DNA of 64,000 bases from Lachnospiraceae bacterium 10-1 (GTDB taxonomy: Bacteria; Bacillota; Clostridia; Lachnospirales; Lachnospiraceae), in assembly GCA_000403495.2 (NCBI GenBank), contig KE159799.1, positions 846,782 through 910,781 of the forward strand. Direction: 5' to 3'. Shown piece after piece: positions 7,855-17,423 of this stretch. The stretch's first letter is position 1, and every line of letters starts with the position of its first letter. The notes below the pieces were generated by a model, which was given only the letters and a program-made list of their open reading frames with translations, was not told where the DNA came from and did not search any database. The position numbers and the translations under genes were made by a program.

Positions 7855-10800
7855 ACATCATCCATATAGCGGCACTTTGCAAACATATCGCTGGACTTCT
7901 GCGCGTCCGTCTGGCTGATGCCCGCAACGTTACGCATTTTCGTATGCATGTAAAGGTTTTTAAAACTATGTGCCTCGTCCACGAAAAGACGGTCAACGCC
8001 CAGCTCCTCAAAGGTAACGGTATCATCCTTTTTCTTGTCATAAAGTTTCTTGATCTTCGCTTCCAGGTTCTTTTTTGTTTTTTCCATCTGCTTGACCGTG
8101 AATTTTTCCTCTTTATTTGCCTTTGCTTCCGCAATGGCATCCACGATCTCGTCAATCTGCCCCTGTATGATGGCCGCCTGCCGCTCCGGTGAAATAGGGA
8201 TTTTCTCAAATTGAGAGTGGCCGATGATAACTGCGTCATAATCGCCGGTGGCAATCCGCGCGCAGAACTTCTTGCGGTTCTTCGGCTCAAAATCCTTTTT
8301 TGTGGCCACAAGCACCTTCGCGCCGGGGTAAAGGGTTAAAAAATCGCCGCCCCACTGCTCTGTCAGGTGGTTCGGCACAACCATGATGGATTTTTTGCAC
8401 AGTCCAAGCCGCTTGCTCTCCATCGCCGCCGCTATCATCTCATACGTCTTTCCCGCGCCTACCACATGGGCAAGCAGTGAATTACCGCCATACAGGATAC
8501 GCGCAACCGCGTTCCTCTGGTGCGGCTCCAGCTTTATCTCCGGGTTCATCCCGATAAAATTGATATGCTTCCCGTCATATTCACGGGGACGGGTGGAATT
8601 GAACAGCTTATTGTAAATACCGCATAAATCCGCGCGCCTGTCCGGGTCTTTGAAAATCCAGTCATGGAAAGCCTCTTTCATGGCATCCTGCTTCTGCTGC
8701 GCGATGGCCGTCTCTTTCTCATTCAGCACACGGGTTTCTTTCCCTTCTATATCCGTGTGCGTATCGAAAATCTGGACGCTGCGCTGGTTTAAGCTGGCCT
8801 CAAAAATCTCATAGGCATTGATCCGCTTTGTGCCGTAGGTGGTGTGGACGCGGGTGTTCGTAATGCTGTCCTCCGATTTTCCCTTTATCCTCCATTCCCC
8901 TGTCACGTCTGAATACATCACGTCTATTCTCCCGTTCTGGAGCCGCCCCGGTGTCTGGAGCAGTTCAAACAGAAACTGCCTATAATATCTCGTATCTATC
9001 CAGGGTGCGCCGATGCGGACGCTTATTTCCGGCGCAGTCAGGTCTTTCGGCTGCACCGCAGTAAGCGCCTCCACGTTGGCGGCAAATTCCGGGTATTCCT
9101 CCGCTGCTTTTTTTGCCCTTTCCAGTTTTTTCCGCACATTGCCGGAAAGGTATTCATCCGCAGTCTGCCAGCCCTTATGCCAGTCCGTATTTTCCTCCGA
9201 AATGACAGCCGGGCCGCTGTCCGGGTCTTTGAAGATAATGCCCTTTAAGTCTGAAATGATCTGCGGTATTTTATCGCTCCCGCCCATCAGGGATGCCATG
9301 AATCCCAAATCCACACAGGCCCTCTCCCCGATGGAAACGCCCAGCGCCTCCACCGCCGTATCCACGCTTGTAACGCTTTGCCGGTGTTTAATTGTCCGCT
9401 TTGTGAACATATCGGCCTTGCGCTTTAAATTCCCTTCCTCGTCTAATACCTCCAGGGAACATAACAGCGGGTAAGAGGAATCCTGTCGGAAAGCAAGGCG
9501 GTTCCCGGCGCTGTTAAGAAGGCCGTATTTCTTCTGGAAATTATCATAGAGTGTATTGAGCCGCTCCTGCTCTTTCCCGATCTGTGCATCATCCGCACCG
9601 TTAAGCTGTAAATCTATGAGCTGCCTTGCGCTGTCCCGGATCGCGATCATGCCCCGGATGCGGGCGGCAGGCATTTTCCCGACTTCCATGCGCTTCATGC
9701 GCGAGTTTTCCCGGAAATAGAGTTTCCCGTCCTTTTCGGCAAAACTGAAATTGCGTACCTGCGGGTCTGCCGGTATGGTTTCCTCTTTTTCTTTTCCTTC
9801 CTGCTCCGGCGCGTCCATGTGCAGGAGTTCTTGATCCGGTGTCCCGATATGCGTTACCGCCTCTGCAAGCTGCTCTTTCAGGTCGGCCCCTTCAAGCGGT
9901 ATACATGCCGTTTCCGTGGCATTTCCGTACATATTCTCCCAGAAAGCCATCCTGCCCAGCACCATCTCCGGGTGCTGCAGATAATAATTGTTTAAGGGTA
10001 CGCCGTCCTCTGTCTGTCCTACGTTCACCCAATCCGGGAGCTTTTCCGGCGCGCTGCCCCGTTTCTGGAAAAACAGGATGTCCGCCGTCACCTCCGTACC
10101 CGCATTGGCTTTAAATGCGTTATTCGGCAGGCGCACTGCCCCCAAAAGGTCGGCTTTCTGCGCCAGCGCCTCCCGCACCCTGCCGTTTGCCTTATCCATT
10201 GTCCCCTTTGAGGTAATAAAGGCCACAACGCCGCCCGGACGCACTTTGTCCAGTGTTTTTGTGAGGAAATAATCGTGTATCAAAAGATTCTGCTTATCAT
10301 ACTGCCTGTCATGCACCTTGTATTCCCCGAAAGGCACATTCCCCACCGCAAGGTCAAAAAAGTCGTTGGGATGGTCGGTGGTTTCAAACCCGCCCACGGT
10401 AATATCCGCTTTCTGGTAAAGCTGCTTTGCGATGCGCCCGGTCAGGGAATCCAGTTCTACGCCGTAAAGGTTCGATTTTTCAAATTCTTCCGGCACAAGC
10501 CCGAAGAAGTTCCCGATGCCGCAGGACGGCTCCAGGATGTTCCCCGGCTTAAAGCCCATGCGTTTTACCGCTTCGTACATTGCCTTAATCACAACAGGGC
10601 TTGTATAGTGGGCATTCAAGACTGTGCTGCGCGCCGATTCATATTCTTCCGGGGTCAGCAGTTCCTTTAGTTCTCCGTATTCCTTCCCCCATTTTTGATT
10701 GTCCGCGTCAAATGCCTGATAAAGCCCGCCCCACCCTACATATTTTGATAAAACCTCCTGTTCCTGCGGTGTGGCAAGGCGGTTTTCCGCTTCAATCTGT

Positions 10801-13800
10801 TTCAAAGTCCGGATTGCAGCGATATTATTCTGGTATTTTGTTTTCTGCCCGCCCTCTCCCAGCGCATCGTCCGTGATGCGGAAATTGCTGCGGTCAGGGC
10901 CGGTATGGAGCTTCTCCACAACAATCTCATAAGGAAGTCCCTTGCTGTAAACTCCCACCGTTTCTGCGGTGATAACCTGCCCGCCCTCAATCTCCACCAT
11001 CTCAGGGAGTTTTTCTTCCTCCCTGTCTGCGCTTTCAGGTTCCGTAGGGAAAACGCCTTCCCTGGCTCCCTGCATTTCCTCCCGCCAGATTTTTTCATTC
11101 AGGCCGGCCTCCAACTGTTCCTCTATATGTGGTTCTACATAGATAAGCTGGTCATAGTCCAGAAATGCCAGTTCCCCGTCGATCAGTTCCCGCAGGCTGT
11201 CATACTGCCGTTTCTCCACACATTTCCCGTCCACAAACTGGCTGAGGGAAAAGTGAATCAGGTCAACATTCACCTGAACCTCAAAGCCGCCGTTTTCCGT
11301 GGTGCCGTAGGCAATCCCGACTTCTTCCAGGTTGGTAAAATCCACGCTGTCCTCATTATATTCTTCAAGGCAGAAATCTTCGATCAGGCGCTTCGCTTCC
11401 TCCATATCCCGGCTGTCCGGCACCTGCGTTTCCGCTTCTTCTCTGTAAACGGCGTCTTTTTCCGGCTCCGGCGCTGTATGTGCTTCCTCCGCCTGCCCTC
11501 CGGCATCCATCCCTGCCTGTGCCATATCTTCCGGGAAATTTCCGTGTTCTAAATCATTCTCCCACTCCTGTTTCACACATTCCCGGACAAAGGGGACAGA
11601 TTCCTCCCGGAAAATCGGAAACCACCCCTGCATATCCAAATCTTTCAGGCTGACACGCCCGTTTTCATAGTCAATGCTGTCAACCTCCATGTGCCGCCCG
11701 TCAATGGTCAGCTTCATTCCAAGTGGGATGTAGTCGGCAATGTCCCTTTCCTTTACAATCTCATAAGGGGCGTTTTCCCCGCGCTCCGGGTCCGGTCTGG
11801 CAATGACAACGCTCTGCCCATGCTCCAAAAGGTCTTTTACTACCGCCTGCCATACCCTGCCCCCGGTAACGGAAGTCTCCCCAAGCCCGTCAATCTCTCT
11901 TGTAAGCAGCTTTGCGGAAAGGGCAGGGGCTGCCGCTTCCGCGTCTTTGCCGTAAAACAGGATGTATTCCCCCACCTGTACGCCCACCAGCTTATCCGGA
12001 TGTTCTGCTTTGAGGTTTAAATATTCCTCCACATTGGGGGCAAGGTCTGTTTCTGCCTGCACGGTTCCGGTATCTTTTTCTGTTCCTTCCAAAACCGGCG
12101 CGGGTTCCTCCTTAATGACAGGTTTTCCGTCCTGATAGAAAATCTCTTTCCGGTCTCCATCTGCTTCCATAACGGCCCGCTCCGGGCGGTACCTCTGTTC
12201 TTCGATGTTATGGAACCATTGGTTGGCAAAGCGGTTTAAATCTTTGCGGAGTTTCGGAATCCATCTTCCGGGTTCGGGATAAACCTGTTGGTACATCCCC
12301 ATGCTGTCCTGCTGATAAGTAAGCGGCTCCAATGTCCCTTTTTCGTGGTCGATCCGGAAGGTCATCTCCGGGTCAGCCATAGAATCACCGTTCTGCCGGT
12401 AATAATGTGCTATGGAAATTTCATCGCTGCCGACAGCCTCTATGTGCAGCGGCATCATGGATTCTCCGGCCCGCATCTGCATAGCGGTGTAATGCTGGCT
12501 GGTAAAATCAGGGAACAGCCGCATAAATGCCCGGTAATTCAGTTCCGGTAATGTCCTGCCCTTCTTCTTACCCTGTGTCTCCGGTTCTCCCGCGCCGGCT
12601 TTTTCCTGCCCGCTGTTTTCTTCCGTCAGCAGATTGTCCGTATTTCCAGATTCTATTGGTTCCGCATCTTCCGGGGCGGCCTGTCTCTGCACAGAAGCTG
12701 CCTCTGTTTCCTTTGCCCATTCCGGCACATCCGGCTCCCCGGCATGTCTCTCTATCGCGTCCCTGCTGTCTGTCACCACGTCCTGATAGGTGCGCTCTAA
12801 AATATCCTCCACCATCCACGCCCTGAACATGGGAAGGGACTGGAAAGCATCATATAAATCCGGCTGGCTCTCCACAATCTCATTGATAAAAAATCCAAGT
12901 TCATTGTCCAGTTCTGCCGCTGCGCTGTCATAGTCCGTCTCACGGTCACGCAGGTAAGAATAGAAACTGCTCTGCCGCACCACATCACTCAGCATGGAGA
13001 GCGCTTCCCTGTATAACTCTGCCGCAGATTTTCCCGCAGGGGACGCTTTTGTATCTTTCTCCGCCCGTATTTCCGGTTCCGCCTGGGTTGGTGTAGAAAA
13101 TACGGGAGCCTCCTGTGTGGCGGAAATGTTCATCTGTGTCTCGGCCGCTACTTTCCGTATCTGTTCCTTGACGGCCTCCGGCAGACCTTCATCGTAAAAT
13201 GTCACACTCCTGTCAGCGTCTATATGGGCAACCGTCTTATAATCCCCATGTTCTTCTTCCAGGCGGTTCCACACGGTCAGGCCGTTCCCCAGAAAGCCAT
13301 AGCCAATATCGTAATGGGCAAGGACGGCTTCCTCCTGTTCCTTTATCTGTTCCAAGTCAGAACCGGTTTTACTTGAGGCAGTATCCGCCTGCCCTGCATC
13401 TTCCTCATTTACAGCCATAAAATCAAAAGTAAGCTGGCCGTCCGGCCTTTCTTTCACTTTCCCCGGCTGTTCTTTTGCAAGGTTCTTCTGCTTTTGGGCA
13501 AGGGCGCGGGCGGCGGCTTCCAGTTCCCCTAAAGGTTCCTTCTCCTTTTTGGATACGTTCTGCTTCTCTTTTGCTTCCTTTTTTGCCGCCTCCCTTTTCT
13601 GCCTTTCCGCCCGCAGGGTTTCCTCCGGCAGCGGCGTAAACAGGGAGTATTCTCCCCTCTGGTATGCGCCCATATCTTCAATGGCCCTCTGCATGATGCC
13701 GTAACTGCGGCTTTCTTCCGGCGTTACGGTGGCAAAGGATTCCAGCATATCCTCATACAATGCCGCGCTGATTTTGGCATCATCCAGCATAGGCTTAAAA

Positions 13801-16355
13801 TCCCGCTCCGCTGCATCCACATCCCATTCAATAGAATTGCTGGGGTTCGGGGTACCTGGGCAGTAAAAATAAAAGGCGTATATGCTCCGCGCAAGCCGTA
13901 TCTTTTCATACTCGGAGGTATACGCCATTTCTTTCGGGTTTAAGTATCTTCCGGCCTCAATCAGTTCCCCGATCCGCTTCTGTGCCTGGTTCCAGTTCAT
14001 TTTTACCGTGTCATATCCGTCAAAACCAGAAGCCTCATCGGAACGGGTGAATTTTATCCCTTTGGAATCATGCCATTCGTTATATCCCTGGCTCCCGTAG
14101 CCGCCGTCCCCGTACTCGTTTTTCAGGAAATCCGCCCGCTCCCTCGCATCATGCCCCTGGCAGAAAAACGAATAAATCCGCATTTTGCCCTCGGAGACAC
14201 CGCTTCCGCGCATAAACATCCTGTCAATCTCATCTTCCGTGATAAAGCTGCCCTTTGCCGGCTCAAACCCCTCCGTGCCGCGGAACTGCCTCGGCTCTAT
14301 ATCAAGATTTAAAAGGCCGTTTAATATCTCCTGCGGGTTATGGAAATGGAAACGCATAAGGTCACGGTCTGCCTCATAAGCGCGGACAAAATCGGTAAGT
14401 TCGGAAACAAAAATATCACGGCTCTCTTTTCCCTCCAAAAGCCCCGCAATCTTTTCCGTGCTGTCAGGGAATCCCCCGTACAGTTCTGAAACATGCGGCA
14501 GGAAACCGCTGCTTGCCGCTTCTTCGCTTAAATCCTGCCGCAGATACCACAGCTTTGCTGCCAGTTCCTGATACTCATTTCCCCTTGCGGTATCTAATAT
14601 TTCCTGCGTGGCATAGATGCCTTCTTCCAGAAGTTCCGATACCTGCCCCGCCGCCTGTTCCCAGGTTACAAGGGTAGCGCCGGGGACATTGGCAGTGCGT
14701 CCGGGCGCGATCTTTATCCCTTCCTTATCAAACCATAAAGCGTATTTTTCCCCGGCAACCGTAAGCCCCTTGCCTCCTGTGCCGTATTCTTTTTGCAGGA
14801 AAGCGGCGGCTTCTTCGATAGAAGGTGACTTCTGGTAAAAGGCAGCGATCCGCATGGTGCTGTTTTTTTCATTTCCGCCGCTGGTGAGTGCGCGTCCAAT
14901 CACGCCTTTAGGAACTTCCGGCACCGGCTTTCTGCCGTGGGCTGAGGAATCTGCCGTTTTCCTTTCTTCCTTTGCCTGGGCAATGCGCTCCACCTGTTCC
15001 TCCACCGTTGGGAAAAGGGAAATCTGAAAATATTCAGGCGCAGAAACGGCGGGTTCATCACCCGCCGTTTCCTGCTCTTTCTCATTTTTTTGTTCTTCCT
15101 GCCCTACCTGTAAACGATCTCCTGAAGCACCGCTTCCTCCGCCTGTGCCGTCAGGCTGTTCACCGCCTGCACCCACGCCATCTGGTCGCGTTCTTTCAGG
15201 CTCTCGTCCACTCCCTGCTGTTTCATCATCTCTGCCACTGTCTGGTCTACCTGCTCCTGTGCCTGTCCGTCTATCTGCCGTAAGTGGGGTATCAGCCTCC
15301 CCGTCAGCAGCATGGAGGTGTACGTCCCTTGATGGTTCTCCATGAGGTAGGTCTGCCGCAGCATCCCGTACTTCCCAATCGGCATCTCCTCCAGTTCTTC
15401 CTCCCCGTCCAGCATCAGCTCCGGTATCTGATAATCCCCGTTCTTCATGTATGTCAGTTCTGCCATGATCTTCGCTCCTTTCTTTACTTTCACGCTTTAA
15501 AGTGTTAAACTGTTCTGTAACTTTAGTATACCCTATGCCCGTGGATTTTGCAAGGGAATTTTCTGCCGTTTTTTGGATATTTTTCTGCCGGCCTGCCATT
15601 ACCTCCCGGTCATAATTCCTGATCACTTTTCCAATCTCCTGCAAAATCTCCATTGACAGGGTGCTTGCCGCGCTCCCTAAATGGTGGAGGACAGCCGGCG
15701 TGGAAAATTCCGTGATGCCTGCCAGTTCCTCATCCTCCATGTAATCGGAAGGATCAAGGCCGCAGCGGGTAAGGAGGGTGTACTGGACGCTTGCCGTCAG
15801 CGTATCCCGGAAGCATACCTCAAGGTTTAGCTGGTCAAGCCCCTCTAAGAAACTTCCTTCCGCATCGTAGGCAAGTTCGCGCAGGTATTCCGGGCAGGCT
15901 TCCTCCACGGCTTTCGCCGCAATCTCCATCAGCCCGCCCCCTAATTCCTTCCGGCTCCCCTCCCCATAGCGGTTCTCTAAAGCGGCAAGGACAGGCGCAT
16001 GGTGTTCCTCCCTCATCTCCCATAAGTACGGCATTCTTGCGCCGCGCACGGGTCTTGTGTCCGCCACATCAAAAACATATTCCAGGTGGGGCCTGCCGGT
16101 TTCCGCGCCGCGGATTAAGGCGATCCCTTTGGAGCCGGCTTTTACCCACCGGCGCATTTTTTCATTCCACAGTTCCATCTCCGCACAGGCCGTGGCATCA
16201 GGCCGCTGCGCATAGATTAAGAGCTGCTCGTCAAACTTATACTTGTATAGCCGTGAAGCCGTGTCAAGGTACTGCTTCCAGCCGTCCACATCCCGCGTGA
16301 TGTTACGGGCGGTCTGGTTTGCCAGTTCCGAGACAAGCTGTAATTTTCTTGCCAT
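7836..16355 (-). CDS. Giant SNF2-type helicase/DNA methylase polyprotein, 3' end lost
   Basis: These 2839 codons begin at the ATG (16355) preceded by GGAGGGAACAC. The N-terminus is an ArdC/LtrC-like module (residues 1-80), followed by repeated polyvalent-protein-associated domains. Next comes a Gly/Asp-rich segment that overlaps tnpV, then an N6-adenine methylase domain with motif I EPSCGIGNFFG near residue 1945 and a degenerate NVPFGEY motif IV. A helicase domain follows, with Walker A HVVGAGKTYE near 2633 and VDEAHSFKN near 2792. Homologues continue through motifs III-VI. Here the frame ends about 45 residues after the DEAH box with a foreign tail (DVICCEL). The protein has no second RecA lobe and is presumably inactive as a helicase. 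Family members help process DNA during ICE transfer. Confidence 0.85.
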   Translation of the reverse strand: MARKLQLVSELANQTARNITRDVDGWKQYLDTASRLYKYKFDEQLLIYAQRPDATACAEMELWNEKMRRWVKAGSKGIALIRGAETGRPHLEYVFDVADTRPVRGARMPYLWEMREEHHAPVLAALENRYGEGSRKELGGGLMEIAAKAVEEACPEYLRELAYDAEGSFLEGLDQLNLEVCFRDTLTASVQYTLLTRCGLDPSDYMEDEELAGITEFSTPAVLHHLGSAASTLSMEILQEIGKVIRNYDREVMAGRQKNIQKTAENSLAKSTGIGYTKVTEQFNTLKRESKERSEDHGRTDIHEERGLSDTGADAGRGGRTGGDADWEVRDAAADLPHGEPSRDVHLHAADGEADTPLTADRRTGTGAGRPDSGRDDETAGSGREPERTRPDGVGAGGEQPDGTGGGSGASGDRLQVGQEEQKNEKEQETAGDEPAVSAPEYFQISLFPTVEEQVERIAQAKEERKTADSSAHGRKPVPEVPKGVIGRALTSGGNEKNSTMRIAAFYQKSPSIEEAAAFLQKEYGTGGKGLTVAGEKYALWFDKEGIKIAPGRTANVPGATLVTWEQAAGQVSELLEEGIYATQEILDTARGNEYQELAAKLWYLRQDLSEEAASSGFLPHVSELYGGFPDSTEKIAGLLEGKESRDIFVSELTDFVRAYEADRDLMRFHFHNPQEILNGLLNLDIEPRQFRGTEGFEPAKGSFITEDEIDRMFMRGSGVSEGKMRIYSFFCQGHDARERADFLKNEYGDGGYGSQGYNEWHDSKGIKFTRSDEASGFDGYDTVKMNWNQAQKRIGELIEAGRYLNPKEMAYTSEYEKIRLARSIYAFYFYCPGTPNPSNSIEWDVDAAERDFKPMLDDAKISAALYEDMLESFATVTPEESRSYGIMQRAIEDMGAYQRGEYSLFTPLPEETLRAERQKREAAKKEAKEKQNVSKKEKEPLGELEAAARALAQKQKNLAKEQPGKVKERPDGQLTFDFMAVNEEDAGQADTASSKTGSDLEQIKEQEEAVLAHYDIGYGFLGNGLTVWNRLEEEHGDYKTVAHIDADRSVTFYDEGLPEAVKEQIRKVAAETQMNISATQEAPVFSTPTQAEPEIRAEKDTKASPAGKSAAELYREALSMLSDVVRQSSFYSYLRDRETDYDSAAAELDNELGFFINEIVESQPDLYDAFQSLPMFRAWMVEDILERTYQDVVTDSRDAIERHAGEPDVPEWAKETEAASVQRQAAPEDAEPIESGNTDNLLTEENSGQEKAGAGEPETQGKKKGRTLPELNYRAFMRLFPDFTSQHYTAMQMRAGESMMPLHIEAVGSDEISIAHYYRQNGDSMADPEMTFRIDHEKGTLEPLTYQQDSMGMYQQVYPEPGRWIPKLRKDLNRFANQWFHNIEEQRYRPERAVMEADGDRKEIFYQDGKPVIKEEPAPVLEGTEKDTGTVQAETDLAPNVEEYLNLKAEHPDKLVGVQVGEYILFYGKDAEAAAPALSAKLLTREIDGLGETSVTGGRVWQAVVKDLLEHGQSVVIARPDPERGENAPYEIVKERDIADYIPLGMKLTIDGRHMEVDSIDYENGRVSLKDLDMQGWFPIFREESVPFVRECVKQEWENDLEHGNFPEDMAQAGMDAGGQAEEAHTAPEPEKDAVYREEAETQVPDSRDMEEAKRLIEDFCLEEYNEDSVDFTNLEEVGIAYGTTENGGFEVQVNVDLIHFSLSQFVDGKCVEKRQYDSLRELIDGELAFLDYDQLIYVEPHIEEQLEAGLNEKIWREEMQGAREGVFPTEPESADREEEKLPEMVEIEGGQVITAETVGVYSKGLPYEIVVEKLHTGPDRSNFRITDDALGEGGQKTKYQNNIAAIRTLKQIEAENRLATPQEQEVLSKYVGWGGLYQAFDADNQKWGKEYGELKELLTPEEYESARSTVLNAHYTSPVVIKAMYEAVKRMGFKPGNILEPSCGIGNFFGLVPEEFEKSNLYGVELDSLTGRIAKQLYQKADITVGGFETTDHPNDFFDLAVGNVPFGEYKVHDRQYDKQNLLIHDYFLTKTLDKVRPGGVVAFITSKGTMDKANGRVREALAQKADLLGAVRLPNNAFKANAGTEVTADILFFQKRGSAPEKLPDWVNVGQTEDGVPLNNYYLQHPEMVLGRMAFWENMYGNATETACIPLEGADLKEQLAEAVTHIGTPDQELLHMDAPEQEGKEKEETIPADPQVRNFSFAEKDGKLYFRENSRMKRMEVGKMPAARIRGMIAIRDSARQLIDLQLNGADDAQIGKEQERLNTLYDNFQKKYGLLNSAGNRLAFRQDSSYPLLCSLEVLDEEGNLKRKADMFTKRTIKHRQSVTSVDTAVEALGVSIGERACVDLGFMASLMGGSDKIPQIISDLKGIIFKDPDSGPAVISEENTDWHKGWQTADEYLSGNVRKKLERAKKAAEEYPEFAANVEALTAVQPKDLTAPEISVRIGAPWIDTRYYRQFLFELLQTPGRLQNGRIDVMYSDVTGEWRIKGKSEDSITNTRVHTTYGTKRINAYEIFEASLNQRSVQIFDTHTDIEGKETRVLNEKETAIAQQKQDAMKEAFHDWIFKDPDRRADLCGIYNKLFNSTRPREYDGKHINFIGMNPEIKLEPHQRNAVARILYGGNSLLAHVVGAGKTYEMIAAAMESKRLGLCKKSIMVVPNHLTEQWGGDFLTLYPGAKVLVATKKDFEPKNRKKFCARIATGDYDAVIIGHSQFEKIPISPERQAAIIQGQIDEIVDAIAEAKANKEEKFTVKQMEKTKKNLEAKIKKLYDKKKDDTVTFEELGVDRLFVDEAHSFKNLYMHTKMRNVAGISQTDAQKSSDMFAKCRYMDDVICCEL
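15104..15466 (-). CDS. tnpV: TnpV-family protein (copy 2), overprinted inside the helicase gene
   Basis: This 120-residue TnpV homologue lies wholly within the helicase/methylase gene on the same strand but in another frame. It has its own strong ribosome site (GAAAGGAGCGAAGATC before ATG) and the full family core: YQIPELML, GKYGMLRQTYLMENHQG, and a C-terminal VNSLTAQAEEAVLQEIVYR. In the helicase frame the same bases read as a Gly/Asp/Arg-rich low-complexity linker with no domain, as expected when the other frame is under protein-level selection. Both frames are intact over the full 363 bases. It was presumably captured as a frame-preserving insertion. Confidence 0.78.
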   Translation of the reverse strand: MAELTYMKNGDYQIPELMLDGEEELEEMPIGKYGMLRQTYLMENHQGTYTSMLLTGRLIPHLRQIDGQAQEQVDQTVAEMMKQQGVDESLKERDQMAWVQAVNSLTAQAEEAVLQEIVYR

Positions 16356-16377
16356 GTGTTCCCTCCTTTTTTGCAGA

Positions 16378-16420
16378 AAAAAAGCCCATGACCGGCGCTC
16401 TGCCTTTGTCATGGGCTTTT
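16378..16420 (-). terminator. Rho-independent terminator between the Spo0A-C-like gene and the helicase
   Basis: AAGCCCATGAC pairs with GTCATGGGCTT across a 15-base loop, flanked by A-rich and T-rich sequence on the two sides. It lies just upstream of the helicase ribosome site. It would end transcripts of the small gene at 16453-16677, so the helicase may depend on read-through or an undetected promoter. Confidence 0.7.
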
Positions 16421-16452
16421 CTTATTTTATGCTGTTTTTATAGCTTGTAGTT

Positions 16453-16677
16453 TTATACGCTTTCCCGGACTTTTCCCGCCGCATACCGTATAAATTCCTC
16501 CGGCGTGGGGATTTCCCCTTTCCGCGGCACCTGCCTCTGGTAAGCTGATATGACGCCGCCGTCCTTTGGCGGGTTTTGGTATGCCGCCGCAATCGCCGCC
16601 TGCATATCCCTTTTTACATCCTTTACGCTCACGCCGTTTTTCCTCGCGATCTCCCGGTAAATCTTCCTCATACTCAT
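16453..16677 (-). CDS. Small Spo0A C-terminal-domain-like protein
   Basis: This is a 74-residue protein with the pattern of the Spo0A C-terminal DNA-binding fold family: KIYREIARKNGVSVKDVKRD, then MQAAIAAAYQNPP. I chose ATG at 16677 because AAAGGGGGA lies 7 bases upstream; the frame is open to 16704. In these ICEs a small protein of this kind commonly precedes the helicase gene. It lacks the receiver domain of true Spo0A and is best viewed as a small regulator. It is divergent from the XRE gene at 16834. Confidence 0.6.
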   Translation of the reverse strand: MSMRKIYREIARKNGVSVKDVKRDMQAAIAAAYQNPPKDGGVISAYQRQVPRKGEIPTPEEFIRYAAGKVRESV

Positions 16678-16739
16678 CGTAGTATCCCCCTTTATCCTGT
16701 GCATATACTGAAAATCTATATGTAGCCTGATTATAGGGA

Positions 16740-16833
16740 ATTATATTCTATATGTCAAGTTCTTTAGAGAATACAATTCCCAATAAATACCTATCCTATG
16801 GAATACAATGATAGGAAAAGGAAGGTGATGCAA
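16740..16833. promoter_or_regulatory. Divergent promoter/operator region with GAATACAAT repeats
   Basis: The AT-rich space between two divergent regulator genes contains two direct copies of GAATACAAT, at 16769-16777 and 16801-16809, 32 bases apart. A related TATATTCTATATG lies upstream. Three-turn spacing suits binding by the adjacent XRE protein on one DNA face. The start at 16834 is supported by AGGAAGG. Confidence 0.45.
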
Positions 16834-17139
16834 ATGGAAGAATTTTTTCGGCAAAGGCTGTCTCAGCTCCGCGCCCAGAAAGGCGTGTCCGCAAGGGATA
16901 TGAGCCTGTCTTTAGGGCAGAGTGAAAGCTATATCAACAAGATTGAAAACGGGAAATCCCTCCCGTCCATGCAGGTTTTCTTTTATATCTGCGATTATTT
17001 CGGCATCTCGCCGCAGGAGTTCTTTGACGCGGAAAACCGCAATCCCACAGCGGCCGGGGCGCTTGCCGATGACATCAAAACGCTGACAGACAGCCAGATT
17101 GCCAGCATTGCGGACATAGTAAAGGGGCTGAAGCGGTAA
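16834..17139 (+). CDS. XRE-family transcriptional regulator
   Basis: This is a 101-residue protein with an N-terminal Cro/CI helix-turn-helix: RLSQLRAQKGVSARDMSLSL, then a recognition helix with GQSESYINKIENGKSLPSM. The short C-terminus may dimerise. It is the only + strand gene in this part of the ICE. It starts divergently from the Spo0A-C-like gene and converges on the genes at 17151. A repressor of ICE transfer genes and of itself is the likely role. Confidence 0.8.
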   Translation: MEEFFRQRLSQLRAQKGVSARDMSLSLGQSESYINKIENGKSLPSMQVFFYICDYFGISPQEFFDAENRNPTAAGALADDIKTLTDSQIASIADIVKGLKR

Positions 17140-17150
17140 CTGAAAAACCG

Positions 17151-17423
17151 TCAGCCCCATCTTTTTTTGTTCATCCGCTCTAAAACCTCCTTCTGCGCCG
17201 CAGACAGGACGCGGGGTGGTACGATTTTCAGCCATTTCTTCGGGAGTGCAAAGGTAAGCCCTCCATAGCCGTTATCCTCCGTCCGGCGCACCTGCTCCGG
17301 ATGGGATTTGCACAACGCTTCAAGCTGTTTCTTTAAGGCATCATTATAGGTGAACACGCTTGCCTCCCGGTCTGCCTCGTTAAATAAAAAGATCGTCTCT
17401 TTCTCATAATTTGACAGTTTCAC
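17151..17423 (-). CDS. Small conserved ICE protein (homologue of 26438-26722)
   Basis: This 90-residue protein begins MKLSNYEKETIFLFNEADRE and ends in a basic region. The opening MKLSxYExETI, the following nucleophile-free beta pattern and the FALPKKWLK/PPR segment are shared with the 94-residue protein at 26438-26722 in IME A. The start overlaps the stop of the DUF4316 gene by four bases, so it is translated from the same transcript. Function unknown. Confidence 0.6.
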   Translation of the reverse strand: MKLSNYEKETIFLFNEADREASVFTYNDALKKQLEALCKSHPEQVRRTEDNGYGGLTFALPKKWLKIVPPRVLSAAQKEVLERMNKKRWG

